Part shown: piece after piece, positions 17,316-26,170 of the stretch
Numbering within the stretch: the first letter of the stretch is position 1
How the letters are laid out: the number at the start of each line of letters is the position of its first letter
Assembly (NCBI GenBank): GCA_963719285.1
Contig: CAVRBO010000001.1
Location: 310,001-374,000, forward strand
DNA length: 64,000 bases
Reading direction: 5' to 3'
From: C-114 sp963719285
GTDB taxonomy: Bacteria; Chloroflexota; Limnocylindria; Limnocylindrales; CSP1-4
Program-made: the position numbers and the translations under genes
The notes under the pieces: generated by a model
Databases searched by the model: none
What the model was told of the DNA's origin: nothing
The model's input: the letters and a program-made list of their open reading frames with translations, nothing else

Positions 17316-18233
17316 ATGACGGGACCTCCCGTCACGCCGACGGTCGTGGTGGTGGGCGCGGCGGCGCGAGACCTCGATCCGACGGACCCGCGCGGCTGGC
17401 GGATGGGCGGGGGGGTCATGTACGGCGGGCTGGCGATCGCGCGGCTCGGCGTCCCCACGGCGGTGCTCCTCGGGGTCGACGCGGAGGCGGCCGATGGCGC
17501 GGAGATCGCGCTACTGCGCGAGGCGGGCGCCCAGGTGGAGCTCGTCCCGCTCGAGCGCGGTCCGATCTTCGTCAACCTCGAGACGCCGACCGGCCGCGCC
17601 CAGACCGGCTTCTCGGCATCGGACCCGATCGACCCCGCCCGGCTGCCCGACGCCTGGCGGTCCGCCCACGGCTGGCTGCTGGCTCCGGTGGCCGACGAGC
17701 TCCCGGACGGGTGGGCCGCGGCCGTGCCGGCGGACGCACTCGTGGCCGCGGCGTGGCAGGGCATGCTCCGCGATGTCGTCCCCGGTGAGCTCGTCCACCG
17801 TCGCGCGCCGGCGCCGTCGCCGATCGTCGCCCGAGCGGACATCGTCGGGGTCGGGTCCGACGATCTCACCGCCGACGTCTCGTTCGCCGATCTCTGCCGG
17901 CTGATGCACCCCGGGGCGACACTCGCGTTCACGCAGGGCGCCCGGGGCGGGATCTCGATCGTCGCAGGCGAGGACGGCCCCGGCTCGATGGCCCGCTGGC
18001 CGGGGATCCCGCCCGACCCGATCGTGGACGCGACCGGTGCGGGCGACGTCTTCCTGGCCGGCCTCCTCGCCGCGCGTGCGGAGCCGCGACTGGTCGGCGG
18101 GCGGCTGAACGCGCGGCTTGACTTCAGGCTCGCCGCAGCGATGGCGTCGCTCGTGCTGGAGGGCCCGGGGCTCCACGGCGTGCCGGACCGGGCGGCGATC
18201 ACGCGACGGATGCAGCGACCCGCAAGTCACTGA
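17316..18233 (+). CDS. PfkB/ribokinase-family sugar kinase
   Basis: A 305-residue kinase-fold protein. The best evidence is the C-terminal signature DATGAGDVFLAGLLAA (about residues 235-250; the second Asp is the catalytic base) and the N-terminal glycine motif MGGGVMYGGLAIARLG. The middle is diverged and the sugar or nucleoside substrate cannot be named. The last 35 bases overlap the end of the convergent mrfB-like gene, so both 3' ends share sequence. The start ATG 17316 lies a few bases after TATAGG, possibly another near-leaderless promoter. Confidence 0.75.
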   Translation: MTGPPVTPTVVVVGAAARDLDPTDPRGWRMGGGVMYGGLAIARLGVPTAVLLGVDAEAADGAEIALLREAGAQVELVPLERGPIFVNLETPTGRAQTGFSASDPIDPARLPDAWRSAHGWLLAPVADELPDGWAAAVPADALVAAAWQGMLRDVVPGELVHRRAPAPSPIVARADIVGVGSDDLTADVSFADLCRLMHPGATLAFTQGARGGISIVAGEDGPGSMARWPGIPPDPIVDATGAGDVFLAGLLAARAEPRLVGGRLNARLDFRLAAAMASLVLEGPGLHGVPDRAAITRRMQRPASH

Positions 18234-19527
18234 TCTCGGCCGGCCGGCGGATCCCGGCCGGCAAGCGGCCGCGCTTCCGGTGCTGGCGGCGGGCGATGCG
18301 GGCGATCAGCCGCCGCCGACGGTGGACGAGGTCCGCCTCCAGGTTCGGCATCGCCCGGCCCAACGTGCGTGCCCGCTCCGCGACGGCCCAGGCGCGGTCC
18401 ACCGCCTCGAGCGCTCCGAGCGGGTCGGCCCAGCGATGCTCGAGTGCCTTGGCGACCTCCACCAGGGCGATGCCGACGTACGGTCCGCCGGCGGCGGCGA
18501 GCCCGCGCCAGGCGGCGAGCGCCTCCGTGGACCGGGCGAGCCGACGAAGCGTCCGCGCCCGCTCGATCGCGAGCGCGTCGCGCGCCCGCCGGGTCTCCGG
18601 GTCGACGGCGCCCTGGTACGGGCGGTCGAGCGCCGCGTCAAGGCAGGCCAGTGCGTCACCGTGCCGTCGGGCGTCGCGGTAGACCCGGGCGAGGCCGGCA
18701 AGGTCGCCGGTGGGCGTGCGCGCCCGACCGTCGGGGTCCACGAGGTTGGAGGCGACGTGGCCGAGCAGGCCGGCGAGGGAGGCGATGTCCCGCTCGTTAT
18801 GGCGGACCACTTCGGCCAACCCGTCCGCCGGGCCGCCGCGCAGGAAGTCGAGGTACCGCCCGGGGATCTCCCAGCCATCCACGTCCCCGACGCGACGGAC
18901 GCCGAGCAGGCCGCGCTCGACCGAGCCCAGCCGGGCGTCCTCGAGGCGGTGGCGGAACACCCGGCGGACGAACGGCAGGAGATCGAGATGGCCCGCCAAC
19001 CGCGGCGCTGGCCGGCGGTCCATCCGGTAGCGTGCCACGAGGAGCGGCCAGTCGAAGCCGCGCCCGTTGTATGTCACGAGCCACCCCTCCGGCGGCAGCA
19101 CGGCGCTCAGGGCCTCGAGGAGTGCCGGCTCGTCGGAGTGGTCGGGCAGGAGCAGCTGGATCTGTTCGAAGGCGTCGCCGCGCCAGCGACCCACGCCCAC
19201 CAGGAACGCCACGGTGCCCGCGGCCGTGGCCAGACCCGTCGTCTCGGTGTCGAGGCAGATGAGCGGCACGCCCGAGGCCGGCCAGCCCGGGAGCCGGGAA
19301 AGCCGCTCCCGGTCGATCGGCACCTCGACCGGCGGCACGTCGCGCCGAACGACCCGGCCGCGGTCCGTGGCCGTGACCTCGCCATCCACGGCGAGGGCGA
19401 GCCGTTCGGCGAGGTCGGCCGAACGGTCACGCGGCCGCGGAGCGGGCCCATGGCGTGGCGCCGGCGTCGCACCGCGCCGGTCGCGGAATGCGGCCAGTCG
19501 GCGCTGGAGGAGCGCCGCGTCGGTCAC
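18199..19527 (-). CDS. mrfB: YprB/MrfB-like DEDD exonuclease with C-terminal helical repeat region
   Basis: A 442-residue protein. The RNase H-like exonuclease domain begins LICLDTETTGLA (catalytic Asp93 and Glu95), followed by LVTYNGRGFDWPLL, HLDLLPFVRR and HNERDIASLAGLL, which supply the remaining acidic residues. Residues about 265-400 form repeated helices of TPR type (RVYRDARRHGDALACLDAAL and similar). In Bacillus the YprB homologue, MrfB, works with the MrfA helicase in mitomycin-C damage repair. Here it directly follows the MrfA-like gene with a 4-base GTGA overlap at 19524-19527, supporting the same pairing. Confidence 0.82.
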   Translation of the reverse strand: MTDAALLQRRLAAFRDRRGATPAPRHGPAPRPRDRSADLAERLALAVDGEVTATDRGRVVRRDVPPVEVPIDRERLSRLPGWPASGVPLICLDTETTGLATAAGTVAFLVGVGRWRGDAFEQIQLLLPDHSDEPALLEALSAVLPPEGWLVTYNGRGFDWPLLVARYRMDRRPAPRLAGHLDLLPFVRRVFRHRLEDARLGSVERGLLGVRRVGDVDGWEIPGRYLDFLRGGPADGLAEVVRHNERDIASLAGLLGHVASNLVDPDGRARTPTGDLAGLARVYRDARRHGDALACLDAALDRPYQGAVDPETRRARDALAIERARTLRRLARSTEALAAWRGLAAAGGPYVGIALVEVAKALEHRWADPLGALEAVDRAWAVAERARTLGRAMPNLEADLVHRRRRLIARIARRQHRKRGRLPAGIRRPAEISDLRVAASVA

Positions 19528-21854
19528 CCCGCGACGCCGTCGACGAGTACCGGCTCGTCGTTTCGTGGCGCACGATCCGAGGGCTCATCGGTGAGCGCGG
19601 CGAGGAGGCGGCGGGCCAGCTCCTTCGCATCGACGTCGGGTTCGAGGCGCGGTCCCGTGCAGGCCGGGCAGCCGGCGTCGCAGTCGCATGCGGCGATGAG
19701 CTCGGCAGCGCCGACCACCAGCTCGGCATGCCGCCCGAACAGCCGCTCCGAGAGGCCGATCCCACCCGGGACGGCCTCGTACAGGTAGATCGTCGGGGCT
19801 TCGTGATGCGGTGAGCGGACCTGGGTCACCAGGCCCAGGTCGCGCGGGTCGACCATCAGCAGGACGCTGGCCACCGTCTGGATGGCGCGCCCGGCTCCCA
19901 TCAGCGCGATGTCGAGCTCGTTCCGGCGCCATCCCCGGGCCGCACCCTCCGCGGTCAGCCAGTACGCCGTCGTCTGCAGCTCGAGCTCCGGCAGGTCGAT
20001 CGGTCCCCAGCCGACATTCTCGTCCGTGACGAACTTGAGCTTCTTGAACAAGGTGACGAGGCTCGCGACCATGACCTCGCCGTGGACCCGTCGGCCGCCG
20101 GGCGCCGCCGCTTCGGCGAACACGTCCAGCGGTTTGAGGGTGACCGCCCGGTTGGCGTAGGTGTAGTGGTCCACGTCGACGCGGTGGACGTACGCCTTCT
20201 TCTCGCCCCACTCGAGGCGGTCGACGTAGTACTGCAGCAATTCGTGGATGTAGATGGCCCGCTCGTGGACGAGGACCTGGGCCGAGAACAGGTCGACCTC
20301 GCCGAGGACCCGCGGTCGGTCCGGGGTCGTGTCGATGATCACGACATTCTCCGGAGCGGCGGAGCGGAGAGAGATCTCCGAGGCGGGGAAGTTCTCCGAG
20401 CTCCAGTACCACCGTCCGTCGCCCGCCTGGCGGACGTGGCCTTCCTCGCCCAGGAACGCCAGGAGGTCGTCGGCCGGGGCCGGCCCGAACACCTCGCCGG
20501 GTTCGAACGGCAATTCGAACGTGGCGGCCCGAAGATGGGCGAGCAGGATGTGCAGGTTATCCGGGTCGAGGCGGGCCTCCTCGGGCTTCCCGCCGAGGAG
20601 GTACTCCGGGTGGTGGATCACGTACTGGTCGACCGGGGAGGCCGAGGCGACGAGGACCGCCACGCTGGTCTCGAGCCGTCGCCCGGCCCGACCGATCTGC
20701 TGCCACGTCGCGGCGACCGAACCCGGGTAACCGGCCAGGATCGCGGCGTCGAGCCGGCCGATGTCGACCCCGAGCTCGAGCGCGTTCGTGCTGACGACAC
20801 CGAGGATCTCGCCGCTGCGCAGGCCTCGCTCGATCGCCCGGCGCTCCGTGGGCAGGTATCCACCCCGATACCCACGGACGCGAGAGCGCGGACCGAGGCT
20901 CTCGCGGAGGGCCTCGCGGATGCCCGTGAGGAGCACCTCGACCGAGGTCCGCGAACGGCCGAACACGACGGTCTGGCGGCCCGCCCGCAGGAACGGGAGC
21001 GCCCAGCGCTGGGCGAGCGTGAGGGCCGAGCCGCGTGCGCCGGTCGACGCATCGATGAGAGGCGGGTCCACGAGCAGGATGTGGCGCTCGCCGGACGGCG
21101 CCCCGTTGCGGTCCACGAGCTCGATCGGCCGGCCCGTCAGCGCGGCCGCCAGCTCGCCCGGATTGCCGATCGTGGCGGAGCAGCAGACGATGATCGGCTT
21201 GCTGCCGTAGTGCTCGCACAGCCTGAGCAGGCGCCGGAGGACGTTCGCGACGTGACTGCCGAAGACGCCGCGATACGAATGCAGCTCGTCGATGACGATG
21301 ATGCGGAGCTGCTCGAAGAGCTGGAACCACTTGGTGTGATGGGGCAGGATGGCGGAGTGGAGCATGTCCGGGTTCGTGACCACGACCTGCCCGGCACCCC
21401 GGATCGCCGACCGGATGGGACCCGGCGTGTCGCCGTCGTACGTCGCCGCGGACACGGACAGCCCGGCCGCCCGCGACAGCTCCGTGAACTCCGCCACCTG
21501 GTCCTGCCCGAGCGCCTTCGTGGGGAAGAGGTAGAGCGCCCGGGCGGCCGGGTCATCGGCGATGGCCTGGAGCGTGGGTATCGCGTAGCAGAGCGTCTTG
21601 CCCGAGGCCGTGGGCGTCACGACGACGACATCGTCGCCGGCCCGGATCGCCTCGAGCGCCTCCGCCTGGTGGACATAGAGGCGCTCGATCCCGCGGCCGG
21701 CCAGGCCGGCCCGGATCCGGGGGTCCACCCAGTCGGGCAGGGGAGCGTATTCGCCCGGGCGCGCCGGAAGCGTCGCGTGGTGGACGACGCCGCGGGCGAG
21801 GGACGGTTCGGCCAGCAGGTCGCGCGAGCACTGTCGGCGTGTCGAGCGGGGCAT
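19524..21854 (-). CDS. mrfA: YprA/MrfA-like DEAD/DEAH helicase with C-terminal DUF1998 zinc site
   Basis: Superfamily 2 helicase of about 776 residues. Motifs: TPTASGKTLCYAIP (Walker A), LFPTKALGQDQ, IIVIDELHSYRGVFGSH (Walker B variant), CCSATIGNP, STNALELGVDIG and QQIGRAGRR. The C-terminal DUF1998/MZB region ends in a four-cysteine zinc site, CDCDAGCPAC. The reading frame stays open upstream to 21941, but that stretch contains a promoter and operator, so I place the start at ATG 21854, 11 bases after GGAGGA. Bacillus MrfA is needed for mitomycin-C repair. A LexA-type box just upstream suggests damage induction here. Confidence 0.88.
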   Translation of the reverse strand: MPRSTRRQCSRDLLAEPSLARGVVHHATLPARPGEYAPLPDWVDPRIRAGLAGRGIERLYVHQAEALEAIRAGDDVVVVTPTASGKTLCYAIPTLQAIADDPAARALYLFPTKALGQDQVAEFTELSRAAGLSVSAATYDGDTPGPIRSAIRGAGQVVVTNPDMLHSAILPHHTKWFQLFEQLRIIVIDELHSYRGVFGSHVANVLRRLLRLCEHYGSKPIIVCCSATIGNPGELAAALTGRPIELVDRNGAPSGERHILLVDPPLIDASTGARGSALTLAQRWALPFLRAGRQTVVFGRSRTSVEVLLTGIREALRESLGPRSRVRGYRGGYLPTERRAIERGLRSGEILGVVSTNALELGVDIGRLDAAILAGYPGSVAATWQQIGRAGRRLETSVAVLVASASPVDQYVIHHPEYLLGGKPEEARLDPDNLHILLAHLRAATFELPFEPGEVFGPAPADDLLAFLGEEGHVRQAGDGRWYWSSENFPASEISLRSAAPENVVIIDTTPDRPRVLGEVDLFSAQVLVHERAIYIHELLQYYVDRLEWGEKKAYVHRVDVDHYTYANRAVTLKPLDVFAEAAAPGGRRVHGEVMVASLVTLFKKLKFVTDENVGWGPIDLPELELQTTAYWLTAEGAARGWRRNELDIALMGAGRAIQTVASVLLMVDPRDLGLVTQVRSPHHEAPTIYLYEAVPGGIGLSERLFGRHAELVVGAAELIAACDCDAGCPACTGPRLEPDVDAKELARRLLAALTDEPSDRAPRNDEPVLVDGVAG

Positions 21855-21886
21855 ATGTGCGCATGGTTCCTCCGCCGCTTCGATAC

Positions 21887-21900
21887 AGAACACCTGTTCT
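21887..21900 (-). promoter_or_regulatory. LexA-type SOS operator of the mrfAB operon
   Basis: AGAACACCTGTTCT is a near-perfect palindrome with core GAAC-N4-GTTC, the LexA box form of Gram-positive-type bacteria. It lies just downstream of the minus-strand -10 box at 21910-21915, where a repressor would block initiation. Confidence 0.75.
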
Positions 21901-21909
21901 GTTCGCGAC

Positions 21910-21915
21910 AGTGTA
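21910..21915 (-). promoter_or_regulatory. -10 box TACACT of the mrfAB operon (minus strand)
   Basis: On the minus strand GGCTACACTGTCG contains TACACT, the same hexamer used before 7147 and 11062. Transcription would start near 21903, giving a leader of about 50 bases that includes the SOS box and a GGAGGA ribosome site. Confidence 0.6.
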
Positions 21916-21967
21916 GCCAGCGTCCGCCCGCCGTGTGTCACCTACATTGGCACGGACCTCGTGCGGT

Positions 21968-21997
21968 TTGACACGGTAGCTGACCTGCAGCTACCAT
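21968..21997 (+). promoter_or_regulatory. promoter TTGACA-N18-TACCAT of the septation-protein gene
   Basis: A consensus -35 TTGACA at 21968-21973 is separated by 18 bases from TACCAT at 21992-21997. The ATG at 22004 follows 6 bases later, which implies a leaderless transcript. This is the clearest full promoter in the window and fires away from the mrfAB promoter. Confidence 0.75.
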
Positions 21998-22003
21998 CGG
22001 CGG

Positions 22004-22534
22004 ATGGACACTCGGAGGGGGCGCGCGCACGCGGACCTCGACGATGGTTTCGACGACGACGCCGATCCCGAGGCGTCCGCCGAGCTCGACGACTTCGATC
22101 CGTACGAACCGCGCCCTCGGGCGTCGCTCGATGGGTTCTCGCTCGCCGGGATCACCCGCCGCCGCGTGGGGCTGCTCGTCGTCGCGATGCTGAGCGCGTG
22201 GATCCTGTTCGTGTTCGCTCGCCAGGTCGCCGACACGGCCGCCAAAGCCGCCGAGGCGGAACGAGCCCGGGTGGCCAACGCCGAGGTGGCCCGGAACGTG
22301 TCCGACCTCCAGCGCGAGCTCACCCTGATCCAGCAGCAGGCGTTCATCACCCAGCAGGCGCATGGCCTGGGCCTCGGGGTCGAGAAGGATCACGCCTTCG
22401 TCCTGGCGGCCGACGCCCCGCCGCTCGCCGACGATGCGCCGGGGTCGGCGTCCGTCCGCCTGGGTGGCGAGACCCCCGGCCAGACGCCCCTCGAATCCTG
22501 GCTGTCGATCCTGTTCGGCCCATCCGGCCCCTGA
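22004..22534 (+). CDS. FtsB/DivIC/FtsL-like septum-formation protein
   Basis: A 176-residue single-span protein: an acidic disordered N-terminus (residues 1-50), one membrane helix (about 55-73, VGLLVVAMLSAWILFVFA), then an Ala/Glu-rich coiled coil (about 74-115, ending LQRELTLIQQQ) and a C-terminal tail. This topology and the coiled coil match the septum formation initiator family, small bitopic proteins of the divisome. Sequence identity is low in this family, so the call rests on architecture. The start codon sits 6 bases after a -10 box with no ribosome site. Confidence 0.65.
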   Translation: MDTRRGRAHADLDDGFDDDADPEASAELDDFDPYEPRPRASLDGFSLAGITRRRVGLLVVAMLSAWILFVFARQVADTAAKAAEAERARVANAEVARNVSDLQRELTLIQQQAFITQQAHGLGLGVEKDHAFVLAADAPPLADDAPGSASVRLGGETPGQTPLESWLSILFGPSGP

Positions 22535-22644
22535 TCGGTCGCGCCCCGGCGCACGATCGTCACGGCCCGTGGCAACGGTCGGGCCCGTCGCGCGTCATCA
22601 GTACAGGTACTCCGACAGGCGGACGCAACGCGACTCGCCGAGCG

Positions 22645-22650
22645 TATCCT
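22645..22650 (+). promoter_or_regulatory. possible -10 box TATCCT upstream of the NfeD-flotillin operon
   Basis: TATCCT in the 159-base gap before GTG 22694 fits the TANNNT form and would give a leader of about 35 bases containing a GAGGGGA-like ribosome site. Confidence 0.45.
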
Positions 22651-22693
22651 TGGTGACCCGACCGGCGGGGCGGATGGACGAGGGGACGACCGC

Positions 22694-23263
22694 GTGATCG
22701 AGATCAACCTCACGAACACGATCTTCCTGTTCTGCGTGCTCGTGGGCGGCGGCCTGCTCCTGCTGACCATCCTCGTGGACGACATCCTCGGCGGTGTCCT
22801 CGACGCGCTCAACATCGGCATCGACTTCGCCGGCGTCTCCCTGGTCCCGTTGCTGCTCGGCTTCGTGTCGATGTTCGGCGTCGGCGGCCTGCTCGGGACG
22901 GAGATCCTCCATCTCGAAGGGGGGGCCGCATCGCTGGTCGGGGCGGCCTTCGGCGTCCTGGGGGCTGGCTTCGTGACGGCGATCTTCCGGTTCCTGCGCC
23001 ACGCCGAGGCCGCCGAGGCGTTCAGCCTCCAGGACATGGTCGGCCAGCAGGCCCGGGTGTCGGTCTCGATCCCGGCCGGCCGCTATGGGACGGTCCTGCT
23101 CTCATTCGCCGGCGCGTCGCACAACCTGACCGCCACGGCCGACGTGGACATCGCGGCCGGCGAATCGGTCGCCGTCAACGGCGTGGCCGGGTCCAACCTC
23201 ATCGTCGCCCCACTGGCCCGCCCGGCGTCCGCGCCGGGCGCGACATCGCCGCCCGTCAGCTGA
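22694..23263 (+). CDS. NfeD-like membrane protein (flotillin partner)
   Basis: A 189-residue protein with three membrane helices (about residues 9-28, 47-68 and 79-101) and a C-terminal soluble OB-like domain (about 112-178, MVGQQARVSVSIPAGRYGTV onward). This is the NfeD/YqiJ organisation, whose members are commonly encoded next to SPFH-domain proteins and act with them at membrane microdomains. Here the flotillin gene follows after 91 bases, supporting the assignment. It starts at GTG 22694. Confidence 0.75.
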   Translation: MIEINLTNTIFLFCVLVGGGLLLLTILVDDILGGVLDALNIGIDFAGVSLVPLLLGFVSMFGVGGLLGTEILHLEGGAASLVGAAFGVLGAGFVTAIFRFLRHAEAAEAFSLQDMVGQQARVSVSIPAGRYGTVLLSFAGASHNLTATADVDIAAGESVAVNGVAGSNLIVAPLARPASAPGATSPPVS

Positions 23264-23354
23264 TCCCACCGCGGCCGCCCGACCGCATCAGCGACATCGC
23301 CGATCTGCCCACACATCGGAGGGCCGGCTCGCGCCGGCAGGGAGGACTCGTACC

Positions 23355-25553
23355 GTGCCCGATCTGTTCAACGTCATCGGCGGAGGCCCGCTCGTCGGCC
23401 TCGTCATCGTCGCCATCCTCGGCCTGCTCGTCGCCTATGCGACGACGCGCTACAAGGTGGCCAAGCCGAATGAGGCGCTCATCATCTCCGGCCGGCGCGG
23501 CTCGGCGGTGCGCGACGAGCGCGGCACGGTCCTCGACGCGGCCCGCGCCGACAAGGGCGTCAAGGTCGTCGTCGGCGGCGGGATCCTCGTGTTCCCGCTG
23601 CTCAACCGCGTCGGCGTGCTCAAGCTCACCGCCCGCCAGATCATCGCCCAGGTCCCGGACGCGGTGACCAGCCAGGGCATCAAGGTGAACGTCCAGGGCG
23701 TGGCGACGTTCAAGATCGGCCGCGACGTCGAATCGATCCGCAACGCCGCCGAGCGCTTCCTGGAGGCCAAGGACGAGCAGATCGATTCGATCGTCAAGAA
23801 CGTCCTCGAGGGTTCGCTCCGCGCGATCGTCGGAACGCTGACGATCGAGGAGCTGATCATGGATCGCCAGAAGCTCCTCCAGCAGGTCCAGGACTCGGCC
23901 AAGGGCGACCTCGCGACATCCGGCCTGCAGATCGACGCGTTCACGATCCAGAGCATCACCGACGAGTCCGGCTACGTGGACCTCCTCGGCAAGCAGAAGC
24001 TCGCGGTCGTCGAGCGCGATGCGCGGATGGCCCAGGCCACCGCCGACCAGGAGGCCGCGGTCCGTGAGGCCGAGGCCGAGCAGATCAAGATCAACGCCGC
24101 CCGGGACGTGTCCCTGCGACGTGCCGAGACCGAGACCCAGACCCAGGCCGCCGAGGCGCGGGCCGCGCAGTCCGGGCCGCTGGCACAAGCCGAGGCGCAG
24201 CAGGAGGTCGTGCGCAAGCAGACCGAGCTCGCCGACCTCGAGGCCGCGCGTACGCAGAAGGAACTGCTGACCAGCACCGTCCGACCGGCCGAGGCCGAGG
24301 CCGAAGCCCTCGTGCGCCGGGCCGAGGGCCAGAAGGGAGCCCGGATCGCCCAGGCCCAGGCCGAGGCCGAGCAGGTCAAGCTCGCCGGTGGCGCCGAGGC
24401 CGCGATCTCGGTCATCAAGGGCGAGGCCCAGGCGAAGGTCGTCCTCGTCAACGCCCAGGCGGAGGCCGAGAAGACCAAGCTCGAAGGCAACGCCGAAGCC
24501 GGGATCACGTTCACGAAGGGCGAGGCCGAGGCCAAGGCGCTGACCCTCCGCGCCGACGCCTACAAGCAGTTCAACGAGGCGGCGGTCATCCAGACCGTCC
24601 TGTCGCTGCTGCCGGAGATCGTCCGGGCGGCGGCCGAGCCGATGAGCAACATCGGGACGCTGACCGTCCTGTCGAGCGACGGCGCGTCGGAGGTCGTGCG
24701 CAACGCGACGCGCACCGTGGCCGAGGCCGGCACCGCGGTCAAGGGCCTGACCGGCATCGACATCCCCGGCCTGATCGGCGGCGCGATCGGCGCGGCGCCA
24801 TGGGCCAGGACCGGAACCGGCGCGGGCCCGGCGGGCGGCGGTACGACCGGCGGCGGTCCGACCGGCGGTGCCGGTGGAGGTGGCGGCCGACCGAAGCGGC
24901 CCGCAGGGCGTGGACCGGCCACTCGCCAGACGGGAACGCCCAGGCCGCCGGCCGCGACCGAAGCCGCCCCGATCGCATCGGCGGGTGAGGCCCGAGCGGC
25001 CCTCGACCGTGCGGCCGAGTCGTTCGCCCGGGCGGGCGAGCGGATCGCCCATCACGACGGGGGAACGACCGCGGCACCGCCGACGGACGCGCCGATCTTG
25101 GAGGCCCCTCCGGCCGCTCCGGCCGCTCCGGCCGCTCCGGAACCCCCGTCCACGCCGGCCGCGGCGATCGAGGCGGCCTCGGCTGCCCAGGCCGCCGCGC
25201 TGGGTGCCGAAGCGTCGACGATGGAGGTCGCGGCGACGACGAACCCGGTCGTGGCGGAGGCCAAGGCCGCCGCCGAAGCGGAGGCGCGTTCGGCAGCGAC
25301 GAGCGCCGGCGAGATGACCATGTCCGAGGCCGCGCAGCACCTGGCGGCGGCGCTCCGGGCGGTCCCCGGCGTCGATCGCTATGGAGCCCTTCGCCTCGCG
25401 GACCTGGAGCGATCCGGGCCGGGACCGTTGCGCACGCTCTGGCATGCGGCGTCCGGTGAGCTCGAGAATCGTTATGGCAACGTCACGATCCGGGAGTTCC
25501 TGGACCGCGCGCGAGGACGGTCGTCCGGAGGCGGGGTCACTCCGACCCACTGA
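23355..25553 (+). CDS. floT: flotillin-like SPFH-domain protein with long C-terminal extension
   Basis: A 732-residue membrane-microdomain scaffold protein. An N-terminal membrane segment (about residues 12-30) precedes an SPFH domain (about 30-215, including ALIISGRRGSAV and VQGVATFKIGRDVESI). A long Ala/Glu/Gln coiled coil with EAEA repeats runs from about 220 to 420, and a typical flotillin end contains TVLSSDGASEVV. Most flotillins stop near 500 residues. This one adds a Gly/Pro/Ala-rich linker (about 485-600) and a last folded-looking segment (about 650-720, LAAALRAVPGVDRYGALRLA). The start is GTG 23355 after GGGAGGA. It lies between the NfeD-like and coiled-coil genes, a likely operon. 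Confidence 0.87.
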   Translation: MPDLFNVIGGGPLVGLVIVAILGLLVAYATTRYKVAKPNEALIISGRRGSAVRDERGTVLDAARADKGVKVVVGGGILVFPLLNRVGVLKLTARQIIAQVPDAVTSQGIKVNVQGVATFKIGRDVESIRNAAERFLEAKDEQIDSIVKNVLEGSLRAIVGTLTIEELIMDRQKLLQQVQDSAKGDLATSGLQIDAFTIQSITDESGYVDLLGKQKLAVVERDARMAQATADQEAAVREAEAEQIKINAARDVSLRRAETETQTQAAEARAAQSGPLAQAEAQQEVVRKQTELADLEAARTQKELLTSTVRPAEAEAEALVRRAEGQKGARIAQAQAEAEQVKLAGGAEAAISVIKGEAQAKVVLVNAQAEAEKTKLEGNAEAGITFTKGEAEAKALTLRADAYKQFNEAAVIQTVLSLLPEIVRAAAEPMSNIGTLTVLSSDGASEVVRNATRTVAEAGTAVKGLTGIDIPGLIGGAIGAAPWARTGTGAGPAGGGTTGGGPTGGAGGGGGRPKRPAGRGPATRQTGTPRPPAATEAAPIASAGEARAALDRAAESFARAGERIAHHDGGTTAAPPTDAPILEAPPAAPAAPAAPEPPSTPAAAIEAASAAQAAALGAEASTMEVAATTNPVVAEAKAAAEAEARSAATSAGEMTMSEAAQHLAAALRAVPGVDRYGALRLADLERSGPGPLRTLWHAASGELENRYGNVTIREFLDRARGRSSGGGVTPTH

Positions 25554-25585
25554 CCCACGGGCATCCGGGGAACTTGGAGGACAGC

Positions 25586-26170
25586 ATGGACGAGCTCGAG
25601 AACCCGAACGCCGACGAGTCGTTCGCGGAGGCGGCCGACGCCCCGCAGGATCCCGTCCAGGCGGCCCGAGACGAGGCGTGGCTGGCCCAGTTCCGGGCCG
25701 AAAACGCGGCCAAGGTGATGGAGTACGAGTACAAGTCGACTGTCGAGACCCAGTCCGAGATCAAGGCGGAGGAGGGGAAGCGGGATTACGACCTGAGCAA
25801 AGCCGAGACGCTCGAGAAGGGAGCCGTAGGTTCCTACGCGACCGCAGCCGCCATGGAGGCGAAGGCGAAGGCGGACCAGGCACGCCACGACGAATACGAG
25901 ACGAAGGCGGCGACCGAGCGCCATTACGCCGAAGCGGGCGAGCACCTGGCGGCGGATCTGCGGACCGAGGCGGGCCAGGCCGATGCCGAGGCGAAGCGCC
26001 TGACCGTCGAGCTCAACGAGGAGTACGACATCTTCAAGCAGTCCCGGTCGGACTACGAGATCATCCAGGAACAGGCAATCGCGGCCCAGCGGATCGCGAC
26101 GGACGAGGCGAAGCTCGCGCACCCTGGCGATCCCTCTCCGGCCGAAGGGACCGACCCGCACGAGCCCTGA
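25586..26170 (+). CDS. acidic coiled-coil hypothetical protein downstream of flotillin
   Basis: A 194-residue soluble protein of unknown family, very rich in Ala, Glu, Lys and Asp and almost wholly helical from residue 25 to 175, with no signal peptide or membrane helix. The start is ATG 25586 directly after GGAGG at 25577-25581; the earlier TTG at 25574 would lie within the ribosome site. Only 32 bases separate it from the flotillin stop, so it is probably the third gene of the NfeD-flotillin operon and may bind the flotillin coiled coil (inference). Confidence 0.65.
   Translation: MDELENPNADESFAEAADAPQDPVQAARDEAWLAQFRAENAAKVMEYEYKSTVETQSEIKAEEGKRDYDLSKAETLEKGAVGSYATAAAMEAKAKADQARHDEYETKAATERHYAEAGEHLAADLRTEAGQADAEAKRLTVELNEEYDIFKQSRSDYEIIQEQAIAAQRIATDEAKLAHPGDPSPAEGTDPHEP

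Noticed and set aside
21857..21941. Upstream extension of the MrfA-like helicase to a GTG at 21941
   Set aside because: The stretch contains a TACACT -10 box and a LexA-type palindrome on the same strand, so it is promoter DNA. ATG 21854 follows a GGAGGA site.
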